Positions 14,079 to 21,777 of a DNA stretch of 21,777 nt are shown here, piece by piece; positions within the stretch are counted from its first letter, which is position 1, and every line of letters begins with the position of its first letter. Origin of the DNA: Bacteroides sp. UBA939 (GTDB taxonomy: Bacteria > Bacteroidota > Bacteroidia > Bacteroidales > Bacteroidaceae); assembly GCF_002293435.1 (NCBI RefSeq), contig NZ_DBDF01000095.1:1-21777 (forward strand), in the 5' to 3' direction. The notes under the pieces were generated by a model that saw only the letters and a list, made by a program, of their open reading frames with translations, did no database searches and was not told the DNA's origin. A program made the position numbers and the translations under genes.

Positions 14079-15611
14079 ATGAAACGCTTTAAACTAACAT
14101 ATTGCCTTTTGGTTGTACTCATGTCGGTAGTCTGTCTGCCGGGATGCGTGCAGGATGAGCCTGGCGAAACTCCGGAAGAGAAGCCGTCTCAGGAGGTTAA
14201 TGTCCAACTGACGTTGTTGCTCAGTATGCCGTCGGCGGCGGGGACGCGTGCGCCGGGGGATCCGCTACATTCGGGGACAGATGAAGAAAATGCCTGCAAT
14301 AAACTCACCTTGTTTATAGTAGATACCAACAACGGAGCGAAGATACAACATTTTACACAGACAGGAACATTTGTGAATGATCAAACCATACCTTTTACTA
14401 TAAAAACTTCTTTAGGTGGGAAGAAGGTATTTGTTGCAGCCAATATGGACGACGATTATATTGACGCTGTAAAAGCAGCCTTAGACCATAATCCGGCAAT
14501 AACAATAGCTGATATTGTAGATGTTGCTTCGCCTAACGATTTTCTGATGACAGGACAAGCAGTCCTTGCCGGCACTACCGAAGAGGATATTGAAATTGAA
14601 GCAAGTACTACGAATTATAATGTTGAGGTAAAACTGACCAGGGTAATGGCGAAGGTGTTGCTGACTTGTACTACAAAGACATATAATAATACAGAATACC
14701 TATTCGGTTTTGCCCCAAATGATGGGGCTTCTTCTATCGGATATATCCGGTTGGAGCATGTACACTACATTCTGGAGACAACCAATAAAAAGTTCTTCCC
14801 TTTTGAGAAAGGAACTAATACTGATGCTAATGTAGACCCGAACTTCTTGATGAGTACTACATTGCCCGGCGATTTCTTCGGTGCAACCATTGATGCAAAA
14901 GATGGGAAAGCGGCCGTGAAATATGATGAGTCCAAGTTATTCAATAACTCCAATCGGTACACCGATGGTATCTATTGTCTGGAAAACACAATAGATATAG
15001 ATGAAGATTATTCGAGCAATCCGGATAAACCGAAACAGGTAGGTACTTATTTAAAGATAGCAGCTAAGTTTACGCCAAAGTATTTATTCGGAAACAGAGA
15101 CGGTGTAAACCCAGACCAGTATCACCAAGGCCTTACTGAGTCTGTTTCTATTGGCATGTACATGAATAATGTTACGCTGTCTCATGATTTTGTTATGCCT
15201 GATGGAACTGTATGGCCTCAAGGCACACTGTTGCCTAATGAAACTTTCTTTACTTGCAAAAAAGCGCCGGATGGTAAGTACATGAATGTTAATGCGAAAG
15301 ATATGTGTTATCCCAATATAGATGCTGGAATAAAATATTTATCAACATACTATGGTCTCACGGTTACTCCTGCCGACTTCACTATTCATTTAGGTAGCTT
15401 GCAGTACTACGAAACCTTTGTAAACTCACCAACTGTTTTTGATGCATCATCAGGTGTAGTCCGCAACAATTATTACATCCTTAATATTACGAAGATTACT
15501 CCCCAGTTAACAGAAAAGACAATTGAAGTGAATACCGTTGTACTCGACTGGGAAGATAAAGGAACCACCACCATTGATATTGAGACCATTGGTAACCATA
15601 CCACGAACTAA
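14079..15611 (+). CDS. Second Mfa1/FimA-type fimbrillin
   Basis: A 510-residue lipoprotein pilin precursor: signal peptide with L-P-G-C (C23), G-T-R-A at R57, then a FimA-like N-terminal domain (CNKLTLFIVDTNNG, TSLGGKKVFVAANMDDDYID, FLMTGQAVLAGTTEEDIEIE, VEVKLTRVMAKVLLTCTTK). A long C-terminal domain ends in NNYYILNITKITPQ, TVVLDWEDKG. It shares the family of the 11201-12715 gene but is clearly divergent. It may be an alternative shaft subunit or an accessory subunit such as Mfa3 or FimC/D in P. gingivalis. It follows the anchor gene by 12 nt, so co-transcription is likely. Confidence 0.8.
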   Translation: MKRFKLTYCLLVVLMSVVCLPGCVQDEPGETPEEKPSQEVNVQLTLLLSMPSAAGTRAPGDPLHSGTDEENACNKLTLFIVDTNNGAKIQHFTQTGTFVNDQTIPFTIKTSLGGKKVFVAANMDDDYIDAVKAALDHNPAITIADIVDVASPNDFLMTGQAVLAGTTEEDIEIEASTTNYNVEVKLTRVMAKVLLTCTTKTYNNTEYLFGFAPNDGASSIGYIRLEHVHYILETTNKKFFPFEKGTNTDANVDPNFLMSTTLPGDFFGATIDAKDGKAAVKYDESKLFNNSNRYTDGIYCLENTIDIDEDYSSNPDKPKQVGTYLKIAAKFTPKYLFGNRDGVNPDQYHQGLTESVSIGMYMNNVTLSHDFVMPDGTVWPQGTLLPNETFFTCKKAPDGKYMNVNAKDMCYPNIDAGIKYLSTYYGLTVTPADFTIHLGSLQYYETFVNSPTVFDASSGVVRNNYYILNITKITPQLTEKTIEVNTVVLDWEDKGTTTIDIETIGNHTTN

Positions 15612-15614
15612 AAA

Positions 15615-15622
15615 AAGGAGGA
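15615..15622 (+). promoter_or_regulatory. Strong Shine-Dalgarno sequence
   Basis: AAGGAGGA lies 7 nt before the ATG at 15630. Such a complete SD is uncommon in Bacteroides, which rely mostly on A-rich leaders, and no other pilus gene here has one. It may raise translation of the downstream fimbrillin. Confidence 0.6.
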
Positions 15623-15629
15623 CAGGAAA

Positions 15630-16607
15630 ATGAAACAACTAAAACATACCCTATTCGCCATACTCTTTCTGAGCGCAGCTATCTTCAATAGTTGCAACAC
15701 CATATTGGACGATGCGGATAACATCCCAACCGAACAGGAACAAATACAAGTGGGAATTACCCGCGCTGCCGGAACCTACTCCGGACGCTTGCTGTTTTGG
15801 ACAGGTGCATATACAATGACAAGTCCGTGGCTCGTGGAGGAATTGTCAGATCTGAATGCTTACGAATCAACAAAATACAATACCGGAGAATATTATCCAA
15901 GCAACAATTCCATAGTATACGCCACCGGATACTCTCCTTCTCCTTCTCTTTCTTCGGATATAAGTACTTCCGATAACCTGACGCTGACTTTGCCGGCAGG
16001 TAGAGCCGGTTTTGTTGACGTTTGCACCGCCGCCGGCATCATAACCGGTAGCCGTTCCACTCCTTTCTCTGCCAGGATGGAATTTGAACATACCTTGACC
16101 AAGATTCATTTCACGGTTGAACGCGACCCGACTATGGAGGGAATACGCGACGTGAAAGAAATTACTCTTACCATTCCCAGGAAATACCTGCCGACAACGT
16201 GGACGTGGAACGGATCGGTTTATGAGGTAGATTATTCAGAGCCGGCAACAACAGACTTAACGCTCACACATCCGGATATCATAATCGGAACAGGAAAAAG
16301 GGAGGATTTTATAGAAGGAGAAGGAATCGTTTATCTGATGCTGCCTACCGGTAATACAGGAAAGTTAGAAGATATAGTTGTGACAGCAGATATTCTTCTC
16401 AGCAGCAGCACCGGTGTTGACAGACAGATAAACGAAACAATAACGATACCATTATACGATGAAAATGGCGACCAGCTAACAGGAGATGCTCTGCCAGGCG
16501 AAGCATACACAGTGAGTTTTAATTTCAAGCAAGACTCTTTCACCCTCATTGCCCGCGCGCAAAGCTGGGAACCGGGAGGATTGATTTATTTGCCGGTTAA
16601 CCCCTAA
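15630..16607 (+). CDS. Fimbrillin family lipoprotein (accessory pilin)
   Basis: A 325-residue protein of the fimbrillin A-like group (Mfa-like). The signal peptide ends at C22 in the sequence F-N-S-C, a weak lipobox. I-T-R-A follows at R45. The body shows typical features of the group: LLFWTGAYTM, LTLPAGRAGFVDVCTAAGII, the conserved ARMEFEHTLTKIHFTVE segment, EGIVYLMLPTGN, and an end strand region GEAYTVSFNF, LIARAQSWEPGG. It is translated from an unusually strong SD 18 nt after the preceding gene. It is probably an accessory subunit near the tip of the fibre, judged from gene order only. Confidence 0.8.
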   Translation: MKQLKHTLFAILFLSAAIFNSCNTILDDADNIPTEQEQIQVGITRAAGTYSGRLLFWTGAYTMTSPWLVEELSDLNAYESTKYNTGEYYPSNNSIVYATGYSPSPSLSSDISTSDNLTLTLPAGRAGFVDVCTAAGIITGSRSTPFSARMEFEHTLTKIHFTVERDPTMEGIRDVKEITLTIPRKYLPTTWTWNGSVYEVDYSEPATTDLTLTHPDIIIGTGKREDFIEGEGIVYLMLPTGNTGKLEDIVVTADILLSSSTGVDRQINETITIPLYDENGDQLTGDALPGEAYTVSFNFKQDSFTLIARAQSWEPGGLIYLPVNP

Positions 16608-16672
16608 ACCCTTAACCTCATAAGACAATCAAAACAATCAAAGCAACCATTAAGAACTGATAGATAGATAAG

Positions 16673-19072
16673 ATGAAAAAGAACCTAATATACAGCATAA
16701 CCTCGGCAGTAATGGCTCTCGTAGTTATTTCGTGCACTGATGAAACGTCCGAACAGGGTATCGGCAAAGGTGACGGTATATTCCGGTTGTCCTCTGATAA
16801 AGGAGTGTTTACACGTGCCACGGGAGGTGAACGAACTTTTGGCGAAGAAACCGTTTATCAGATTTACGCTATAGTAGGAACGGATTTTAGTGCGAATTAT
16901 TTAAGAGATCAGGTAATTACTGATGCTTCCTTAAAAGGAACCCCCTTGGTAGGAACAGAATCTGACAATGCAACCATTGAACTTGATGACACTCAAGGCC
17001 CAATAAACAACAAGTTCGGAGGAAGAACTCTGAATTTTTATGCTGTTACGGATAGTACCACTACTCCGGTGGCTGTTAATTCGGCTAACGATCCGCCAAC
17101 ATGCAGTATTGCGTATCCTAATAACCCATTAATTGAATTACCTAAATTGCCTAATTTGATGTGGGCAATGAAAGAGAATCAAGATTATAAAAACTCCGGC
17201 GTTATCAAATTACCGTTCAAGCATACATTGGCTAAACTGAACTTGTATGTGATGAAAAGTAGTGACTATGCCGGTGATAAAGTCGTTCTGAACGAAATCT
17301 CCTTAACAGATTATCCGTCGGGTGATTTGAATATGCTGACCGGGAAATACAATCCGTCGGCAAGTAGCGATAGAAGGAACAGAGATGTAACGGTGTATTC
17401 GTCAGGTGTGCAGGTAGTTGAAACAAGCGCTAAGTCTGTATTATTAGATCCGGCTAATCTTGAAAGCCAAATCTCTCCATTGATATTTCCGACGAGAAAA
17501 GAAAATATAGATGAAGTTGATAGAATTGACCATTCTATGTGGGTCACAGTTAAAGGAATTATAAATGAAGGAACTCCCGGAGAACAAGAGATTGACAAAG
17601 ATATTGAAATCACCTCTACATTAGCCGAAGGAACAGGCGATGCAACTACCACAAAAGTACTTCCATTTATATTCGAAAGCAACCACGAATATGACTTGGT
17701 AATCACCATCACAAACGGTTCATTGATAGTAACCATTGTTCCAAGACTTTATGAATGGATTCCGGACGAAACGGATTTAGCAGACAATGAAGTTAAAAGC
17801 TCAATGACTATTGGTGGTATTACGTGGATGGACAGAAATCTGGGGGCTACCAGCGGTGACCCAATGGCAAGCGACCAGGCGTGGGAAAATAGCCGGGGGT
17901 ATTATTATCAGTTTGGGAGGAATATTCCGTTCTATATACCAAGAAAGATAGATCCCAATAATATAGATCCCATTACCAATAAGAATATAGAATATGCACC
18001 GTCTCATGAAGACTGGCATTTATCTGAATCAATGCCATATCCTTTTATTCCGGGAAAAAAGCTCGAAGACGGTGCTACTGCAGCAGCACCTGTGTTTCTA
18101 GTTTATAATTATGACTCATGGAAGGTTCAAACCGGATGGGACGAAAATACTGGGAATACAGACGTAGCTCAATATCCAACGGAAATAAGTAAACAATTCA
18201 ATTTCTTTTTCTATAATGGTAATAATGTCTGTTGGGATTTCAATCCTTACTTAGATACCAATTTCTATACTAAAGCCAGTTATTTCAATTATAGCAAAAG
18301 AAACTGGTTAACAAATGCAAACCATCCTTGCCCTAAAGGATGGCGCATACCAACGAGAGAGGAGTTTCAACTTGTTATTCCTACAACAGAAGATGCGGGA
18401 GATATACCTTTTAGACGTGCAGATCGTCTAGGAAAAGAAACTTATATAGTAACAACAACGGGCGACCCAGAAGTAGGCTCTACTTCTGTCTATGTAGGTG
18501 TAAATGCAGAAGTTGTTGATTGGGCAGAAACTGAAGTCGGTGTAACTAACTCAATTTATGCCCTTAAGAGAATGGGTACAGACAATGCCTACTTCTTAAG
18601 ATGGCATATAGAGAGAGTTAATGGAGGACGTGAGATACCTAATGAAAACATCACTGTAAGTCCAAATGATAAAGCAGACCCTTATCGCAATGTATTAGTA
18701 ATATCCAGATATCCGGCAACAAGCAGTAGCACATTGCATAATGATGCAACAAGTGCTGATGTTAAAGGCTATGTAAGAAATGCTGCCGAATGGGCTCATC
18801 CTGTAGAGCAGATTAAATTACCGCTTTCAGGATATATACACACTGGGGATGAAGGAAAAAATGGCTCAAATACAAAACGTCCTGCTCTTATCTACAGTGG
18901 AGCAGAAGCTGTTTATTGGACAAGTACCTGTACGAGCGGAGTAGATGGATATCATTCGGTTCGTATGAAATTCTCCGGTAATGACGAAGATAAGCAAATA
19001 AAGATGTTTGGCAGTGAGAATCGTGCTAACGGATGTATGATACGCTGCGTACGTGACACGAAAGCTGATTAA
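16673..19072 (+). CDS. Fimbrillin-FISUMP fusion lipoprotein, candidate tip adhesin
   Basis: At 799 residues this is the largest pilus protein here. It has a signal peptide with V-I-S-C (C21), F-T-R-A at R48, and a fimbrillin-like region to about residue 370 (GRTLNFYAVTDST, IKLPFKHTLAKLNLYVMKSS, FESNHEYDLVITITNGSLIV, RLYEWIP). From about 378 to the end is a FISUMP domain (Fibrobacter succinogenes major paralogous domain): GITWMDRNLGATSGD, GYYYQFGRN, NHPCPKGWRIPTREEFQL, GYVRNAAEWAH, AVYWTSTCTSG and a final CMIRCVRD. FISUMP belongs to the C-type-lectin-like/FGE-like folds and is often the terminal module of surface proteins. The usual pattern in type V pili is an N-terminal pilin domain with a C-terminal binding module at the tip, which suits this protein. 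The ligand is unknown. Confidence 0.82.
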   Translation: MKKNLIYSITSAVMALVVISCTDETSEQGIGKGDGIFRLSSDKGVFTRATGGERTFGEETVYQIYAIVGTDFSANYLRDQVITDASLKGTPLVGTESDNATIELDDTQGPINNKFGGRTLNFYAVTDSTTTPVAVNSANDPPTCSIAYPNNPLIELPKLPNLMWAMKENQDYKNSGVIKLPFKHTLAKLNLYVMKSSDYAGDKVVLNEISLTDYPSGDLNMLTGKYNPSASSDRRNRDVTVYSSGVQVVETSAKSVLLDPANLESQISPLIFPTRKENIDEVDRIDHSMWVTVKGIINEGTPGEQEIDKDIEITSTLAEGTGDATTTKVLPFIFESNHEYDLVITITNGSLIVTIVPRLYEWIPDETDLADNEVKSSMTIGGITWMDRNLGATSGDPMASDQAWENSRGYYYQFGRNIPFYIPRKIDPNNIDPITNKNIEYAPSHEDWHLSESMPYPFIPGKKLEDGATAAAPVFLVYNYDSWKVQTGWDENTGNTDVAQYPTEISKQFNFFFYNGNNVCWDFNPYLDTNFYTKASYFNYSKRNWLTNANHPCPKGWRIPTREEFQLVIPTTEDAGDIPFRRADRLGKETYIVTTTGDPEVGSTSVYVGVNAEVVDWAETEVGVTNSIYALKRMGTDNAYFLRWHIERVNGGREIPNENITVSPNDKADPYRNVLVISRYPATSSSTLHNDATSADVKGYVRNAAEWAHPVEQIKLPLSGYIHTGDEGKNGSNTKRPALIYSGAEAVYWTSTCTSGVDGYHSVRMKFSGNDEDKQIKMFGSENRANGCMIRCVRDTKAD

Positions 19073-19099
19073 GGGAACAAAACAATAATAAGTAAAGTT

Positions 19100-20113
19100 A
19101 TGAAATCAATATATAAAGTAGTATTTCTTTTTATACTTGCAGCCGTATCTCTGACGGCATGTGAGCAAGACGAAGCGCAGGAATCGAGGGAGGGGAAAGT
19201 AGCCATCATCCCCCAACTGGCGGGCATGTATGTCGTTACTCCGGGTAATGGGACGAAGACACGTGCCGCTAATCATGAACATTTGAGTACAATTATCAAT
19301 CTGCCTGAGGGGGCTACCTTGAGGCTGATAGCTCAAAAAAACGGTGAGACATCTCCTACAATCCAAGATTACGTAGTGCGCACTTCCGGTGGAGGTTCGC
19401 AGTCGCTGTATCCTTGTACAATAGATGATGCAACCGGTGAAGTTGATCCGGATAGCGAAAGTAAAGATCCGCTGTATCTGACTTCCGGAGATTATACGTT
19501 CAGAGCCGTATCTCCGGCGCATAAATTCAATAAGACGAACAGCACAATAACTATTGGTAATGGTGAATCGGTGGTAGCCAACAACAGTAAATGGACTCAA
19601 ACCGAACCAACTTCAATTAATGTTGCTGCAACTGCAAGCCAGGTGGTCCTGTTAAAACCAATGATGCAACTCACCGCACGCATGACATTCACGATAGCAG
19701 AGGGAGCCGGCGTATCGGCTTTATCAGTGATGCAGGATGGTATTGAAATAGACGGGATTAGAGAAGGAACTGTTGAATTAGACTATAGTACCGGCCTCGA
19801 TTCGATTGCCGCTATAATAGCGAATAATAATGAACGCATTTATATCAAGGAAAAAGACATTATTGTGCAAGACAAAAGCATCAGAGGTGAAGTCTGTTTA
19901 TTACCCATTGACAATCGTCCTTATCACATGACTATTATCCTCAACTTACTGGTAAACGGAGTACCGACACAATTCACTTACTCCATTGTAGATAAAATAC
20001 TCTATGCCGGATACTCGTACGACTACATAGTGACTGTGAATGTGAAAGATCATATTACCGTGGCAAACTGGCAGGAGACTTCATGGTCGACAATTGTTTC
20101 GCCACAACCATAA
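19100..20113 (+). CDS. Fimbrillin family lipoprotein (accessory pilin)
   Basis: A 337-residue protein: signal peptide with L-T-A-C (C21), K-T-R-A at R55, then beta-rich segments (GATLRLIAQKNGETSP, LTSGDYTFRAVSPAHKF, VVLLKPMMQLTARMTFTIAE). The end, AGYSYDYIVTVNVKDHITVA, fits the fimbrillin fold, where the last strands complete a neighbouring subunit. It lies 27 nt after the FISUMP protein gene. The family call rests on the general pattern and gene context. The role is probably accessory. Confidence 0.72.
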   Translation: MKSIYKVVFLFILAAVSLTACEQDEAQESREGKVAIIPQLAGMYVVTPGNGTKTRAANHEHLSTIINLPEGATLRLIAQKNGETSPTIQDYVVRTSGGGSQSLYPCTIDDATGEVDPDSESKDPLYLTSGDYTFRAVSPAHKFNKTNSTITIGNGESVVANNSKWTQTEPTSINVAATASQVVLLKPMMQLTARMTFTIAEGAGVSALSVMQDGIEIDGIREGTVELDYSTGLDSIAAIIANNNERIYIKEKDIIVQDKSIRGEVCLLPIDNRPYHMTIILNLLVNGVPTQFTYSIVDKILYAGYSYDYIVTVNVKDHITVANWQETSWSTIVSPQP

Positions 20114-20195
20114 CCATAACCAGTGGACAATAAACTGTTACCGGATAATTACTTGTTGCCGGATTAACGAATCAAACGTATAAAAACAAACTGTT

Positions 20196-21179
20196 ATGAA
20201 AATAGATACATATATACTCCTTCTGTTGAGTAGTTTGCTGTTAGCGGCTTGTACGCAAGACAACGATTGGACGGGTGAAAATCCTGAAACTCCCCGGAAA
20301 GGAACAGTGCGCCTGAACTTGCAAAGCGCGTCAATAAGCGTAGATACCCGTTCTACCACTCCGCAAGACCCACAGACGGATAACCCGATGTACGACCTCT
20401 GCCTGTTGCACTACAACTTTGAAGGACAGCTTGTTGAAGTGCAGACTGAAAATTTTCGAGGACAAGGGGGGAATCCTGATCAACCGGAACTTAGTTATAC
20501 ATGGGATATCCCACTGACAATAGACCCGCAAGGAAGAGCGGAAACCATTTGCTTAATAGCCAATATGGAGGGACGCTATCCGACGTGGCCCGTACGATTG
20601 GCTGAATTGAAAGAAAAGTATGTAGATTTGGATTATAATGCTGCTAATGGCATGATTGCGGATAGACGCATGTATATGTTCGGCTATTATGAAGGACCGG
20701 TAACGGACGAAGCGGATATTCATATCCTGATGGGGCGTATGGCGGCGGCTGTTAAGTTTGTGATTACTGCTCCGGATGTGGCTCCTGTCACCCTTCCTTC
20801 TTTAAAAGTTATCGGAATCGAGATACTGAATCGCCCTTCCCAAAGTTATTTTTACCCCAACCCTTCAGCCAATTTGAGCTTTGAAGACTTTTCAGAGCCA
20901 TCATTTACATTTGCAGCAAATAATGTGATCACTAACAACACCGAAGAATTAATCTACTACTATCAAATAGGAGAAAACATATCGCCTGTGGTGGATTTAA
21001 GCGCATCGCCTGCGGTGGATAATCGGACGAAAGTGAGAATAAAGGCTGAGTATGGTAATCTTGGGGAAAAAACCTATATCGTTGATTTAGGTTGTGACCC
21101 ACCGACCGTACCCGAAGCCGACCGTAATTATTCCCTCTACCGTAACAACAACTATACGTTTCACATAGCATTGAAATGA
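20196..21179 (+). CDS. Fimbrillin-like lipoprotein, last gene of the pilus locus
   Basis: A 327-residue lipoprotein: L-A-A-C (C19), D-T-R-S at R52, followed by MYDLCLLHYNFEGQLVEVQT, a domestic variant of the pilin start (a strand with D, L and aromatic residues). Later segments are ETICLIANMEGRYPTW, ILMGRMAAAVKFVITAPDVA, EELIYYYQIGENISP and NNNYTFHIALK. The ends of other subunits here (NNYYILNI, NNVYKLSV) have the same N-N-x-Y-x-hydrophobic motif, which supports a fimbrillin-superfamily protein of the DUF4906-like kind. It follows the previous gene by 82 nt that contain two TGTTRCCGGAT words and no terminator. It is followed by two tandem hairpins that close the locus. Confidence 0.7.
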   Translation: MKIDTYILLLLSSLLLAACTQDNDWTGENPETPRKGTVRLNLQSASISVDTRSTTPQDPQTDNPMYDLCLLHYNFEGQLVEVQTENFRGQGGNPDQPELSYTWDIPLTIDPQGRAETICLIANMEGRYPTWPVRLAELKEKYVDLDYNAANGMIADRRMYMFGYYEGPVTDEADIHILMGRMAAAVKFVITAPDVAPVTLPSLKVIGIEILNRPSQSYFYPNPSANLSFEDFSEPSFTFAANNVITNNTEELIYYYQIGENISPVVDLSASPAVDNRTKVRIKAEYGNLGEKTYIVDLGCDPPTVPEADRNYSLYRNNNYTFHIALK

Positions 21180-21326
21180 TAGTAGTATTGAAATAACAAT
21201 CTAAACAACATATATATATTACATCATTTTACATTATCGTTTCACATCACATCACATTTAGAACCGTTAAAACGAAAACAAATAAGAGTTAAGAATAATT
21301 GGTTATAAGGATGTTGTTTTGTTTGT

Positions 21327-21385
21327 ATCCCTCATATCACTCAGAGACAGCTTGTGAAAGTAGTGCTGAGTGAAGGGATTTTTTT
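21327..21385 (+). terminator. Terminator-like structured element, copy 1
   Basis: The stem pairs ATCCCT (21327-21332) with AGGGAT (21374-21379), and TCACTCAG (21337-21344) with CTGAGTGA (21366-21373), leaving a 4-nt bulge. A 21-nt loop (21345-21365) contains AGCTTGTGAAAGT. Seven T residues follow (21379-21385). It lies about 150 nt past the last pilus gene. Confidence 0.75.
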
Positions 21386-21491
21386 ATATAAAAACCTCTT
21401 TTCATAAGATTAATTGTACACACACACACATCACATTACCATTAATGAAACCGCAAAACGAACAAGTGATACCAAATATTGTTTTTAAAAC

Positions 21492-21549
21492 ACCCTCATA
21501 ACACTCAGAGGTAGCTTGTGAAAGTTGCGCTGGGTGTGAGGGGTTTCTT
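21492..21549 (+). terminator. Terminator-like structured element, copy 2
   Basis: A homologue of the element at 21327-21385: ACACTCAG (21501-21508) pairs with CTGGGTGT (21530-21537), and CCCTC (21493-21497) with GAGGG (21538-21542). The loop is again 21 nt (21509-21529), with the AGCTTGTGAAAGT core unchanged. The trailing T-tract is short (TTTCTTT). Between the copies there is an AC dinucleotide run (21418-21430) and an 18-codon ORF starting at 21445 whose stop falls inside the stem. This is probably not a gene. Confidence 0.6.
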
Positions 21550-21569
21550 TAGAGTCTACTGTTTAGTTT

Positions 21570-21702
21570 AGATTGAGGGTTCACCGTCTTCACCTTTTTC
21601 TGTAATCTACTTATACATGGGCAAAAGCGGGTGAAAGCAGCCTTTTTGCACCCTGCCTGTATGTGCTGTGAAGCGGGGTTCTGCTTTCACCGGTCTTCAC
21701 AT
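21570..21702. repeat. Intergenic repeat with TTCACC words and 11-bp inverted arms
   Basis: TTCACCGTCTTCACC (from 21571) and TTCACCGGTCTTCAC (from 21686) form a direct repeat. GGTGAAAGCAG (21630-21640) and CTGCTTTCACC (21681-21691) are perfect inverted arms around a 40-nt centre. No coding sequence is evident. It resembles dispersed Bacteroides intergenic repeats, an impression from memory. Confidence 0.5.
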
Positions 21703-21735
21703 TGGATGTTGGGGAGGGGGAGCGGAGCGGATTGA

Positions 21736-21777
21736 AGTAGTGATTAGTGATTAAGTAGTTAGTAGTAAGTAGTTAGT
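21736..21777. repeat. Low-complexity GTAGTTA/GTAGTAA repeat at window edge
   Basis: A run of TAGTGATTAG, AAGTAGTTAG and TAGTAAG words continues to the end of the window. It is the same word family as 4314-4392. Confidence 0.55.

Noticed and set aside
21445..21501. 18-codon ORF and a similar 20-codon ORF (21311-21373) running into the two hairpins
   Set aside because: Differences between the copies are not silent and one has an internal stop. The stems and loop are better conserved than the peptides, so RNA structure explains the conservation better.

Overview
The window looks like a chromosome segment of a Bacteroides-type gut bacterium (order Bacteroidales). The evidence is a one-protein membrane-spanning sensor/response regulator with propeller repeats, Bacteroidetes-style promoters (-7 box TAnnTTTG), a full Mfa/FimA-type (type V) pilus locus built from lipoproteins, an Rpn-type PD-(D/E)XK nuclease with an AEG-rich tail, and AATTATGAATT-type intergenic repeats. 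No rRNA or tRNA gene was seen, and no complete insertion sequence.

Layout. (1) 1-440: no gene. It holds a perfect 21-bp-stem hairpin and an array of about twelve 22-bp units. (2) 443-3922 (minus): a hybrid two-component regulator with periplasmic propeller and Y_Y_Y domains, one membrane segment, a receiver domain and an AraC-type HTH. Its histidine kinase (HisKA/HATPase) is absent and an acidic, probably disordered linker takes its place. (3) 3923-4526: a repeat-rich intergenic stretch with a MITE-like element and low-complexity GTAGTTA repeats. (4) 4453-7882: a small conflict/defence island. It carries hicA-hicB (minus) with its own promoter, palindromes and terminator, a broken Rpn-family nuclease gene (in-frame TAG), and a tightly coupled three-gene operon: ADP-ribosyltransferase-fold protein, small protein ending in LAA, SecB-like chaperone. 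This resembles a CmdTAC-type toxin-antitoxin-chaperone phage-defence system. (5) 7888-8514 (minus): an unrecognised lipoprotein. (6) 8905-21179 (plus): a nine-gene pilus locus. It encodes DUF3575 and DUF3868/OmpA-like envelope proteins, an Mfa1-type shaft subunit, an Mfa2/FimB-type anchor, a second Mfa1-type subunit, and four fimbrillin-like lipoproteins, one of them a 799-residue protein with a C-terminal FISUMP domain that is a good tip-adhesin candidate. (7) 21180-21777: no gene. It holds two homologous hairpins with a conserved 21-nt loop, at least the first of them a terminator, followed by dispersed repeats.

How the parts work together. The pilus genes should form one functional unit. 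Subunits are exported as lipoproteins to the outer membrane, probably trimmed after a conserved Thr-Arg motif, and polymerised by donor strand exchange. The DUF3868/OmpA-like protein ties the system to the cell wall. A palindromic MITE-like element lies between the shaft gene and the anchor gene, where it could set their relative expression. The island in the middle is lower in G+C (about 35% in a sampled line inside the three-gene operon, against 65% in a sampled line of the DUF3868 gene). Related AT-rich palindromic repeats lie on both sides of it, which fits acquisition as a unit.

The most interesting items are the CmdTAC-like operon and the kinase-less one-protein regulator.
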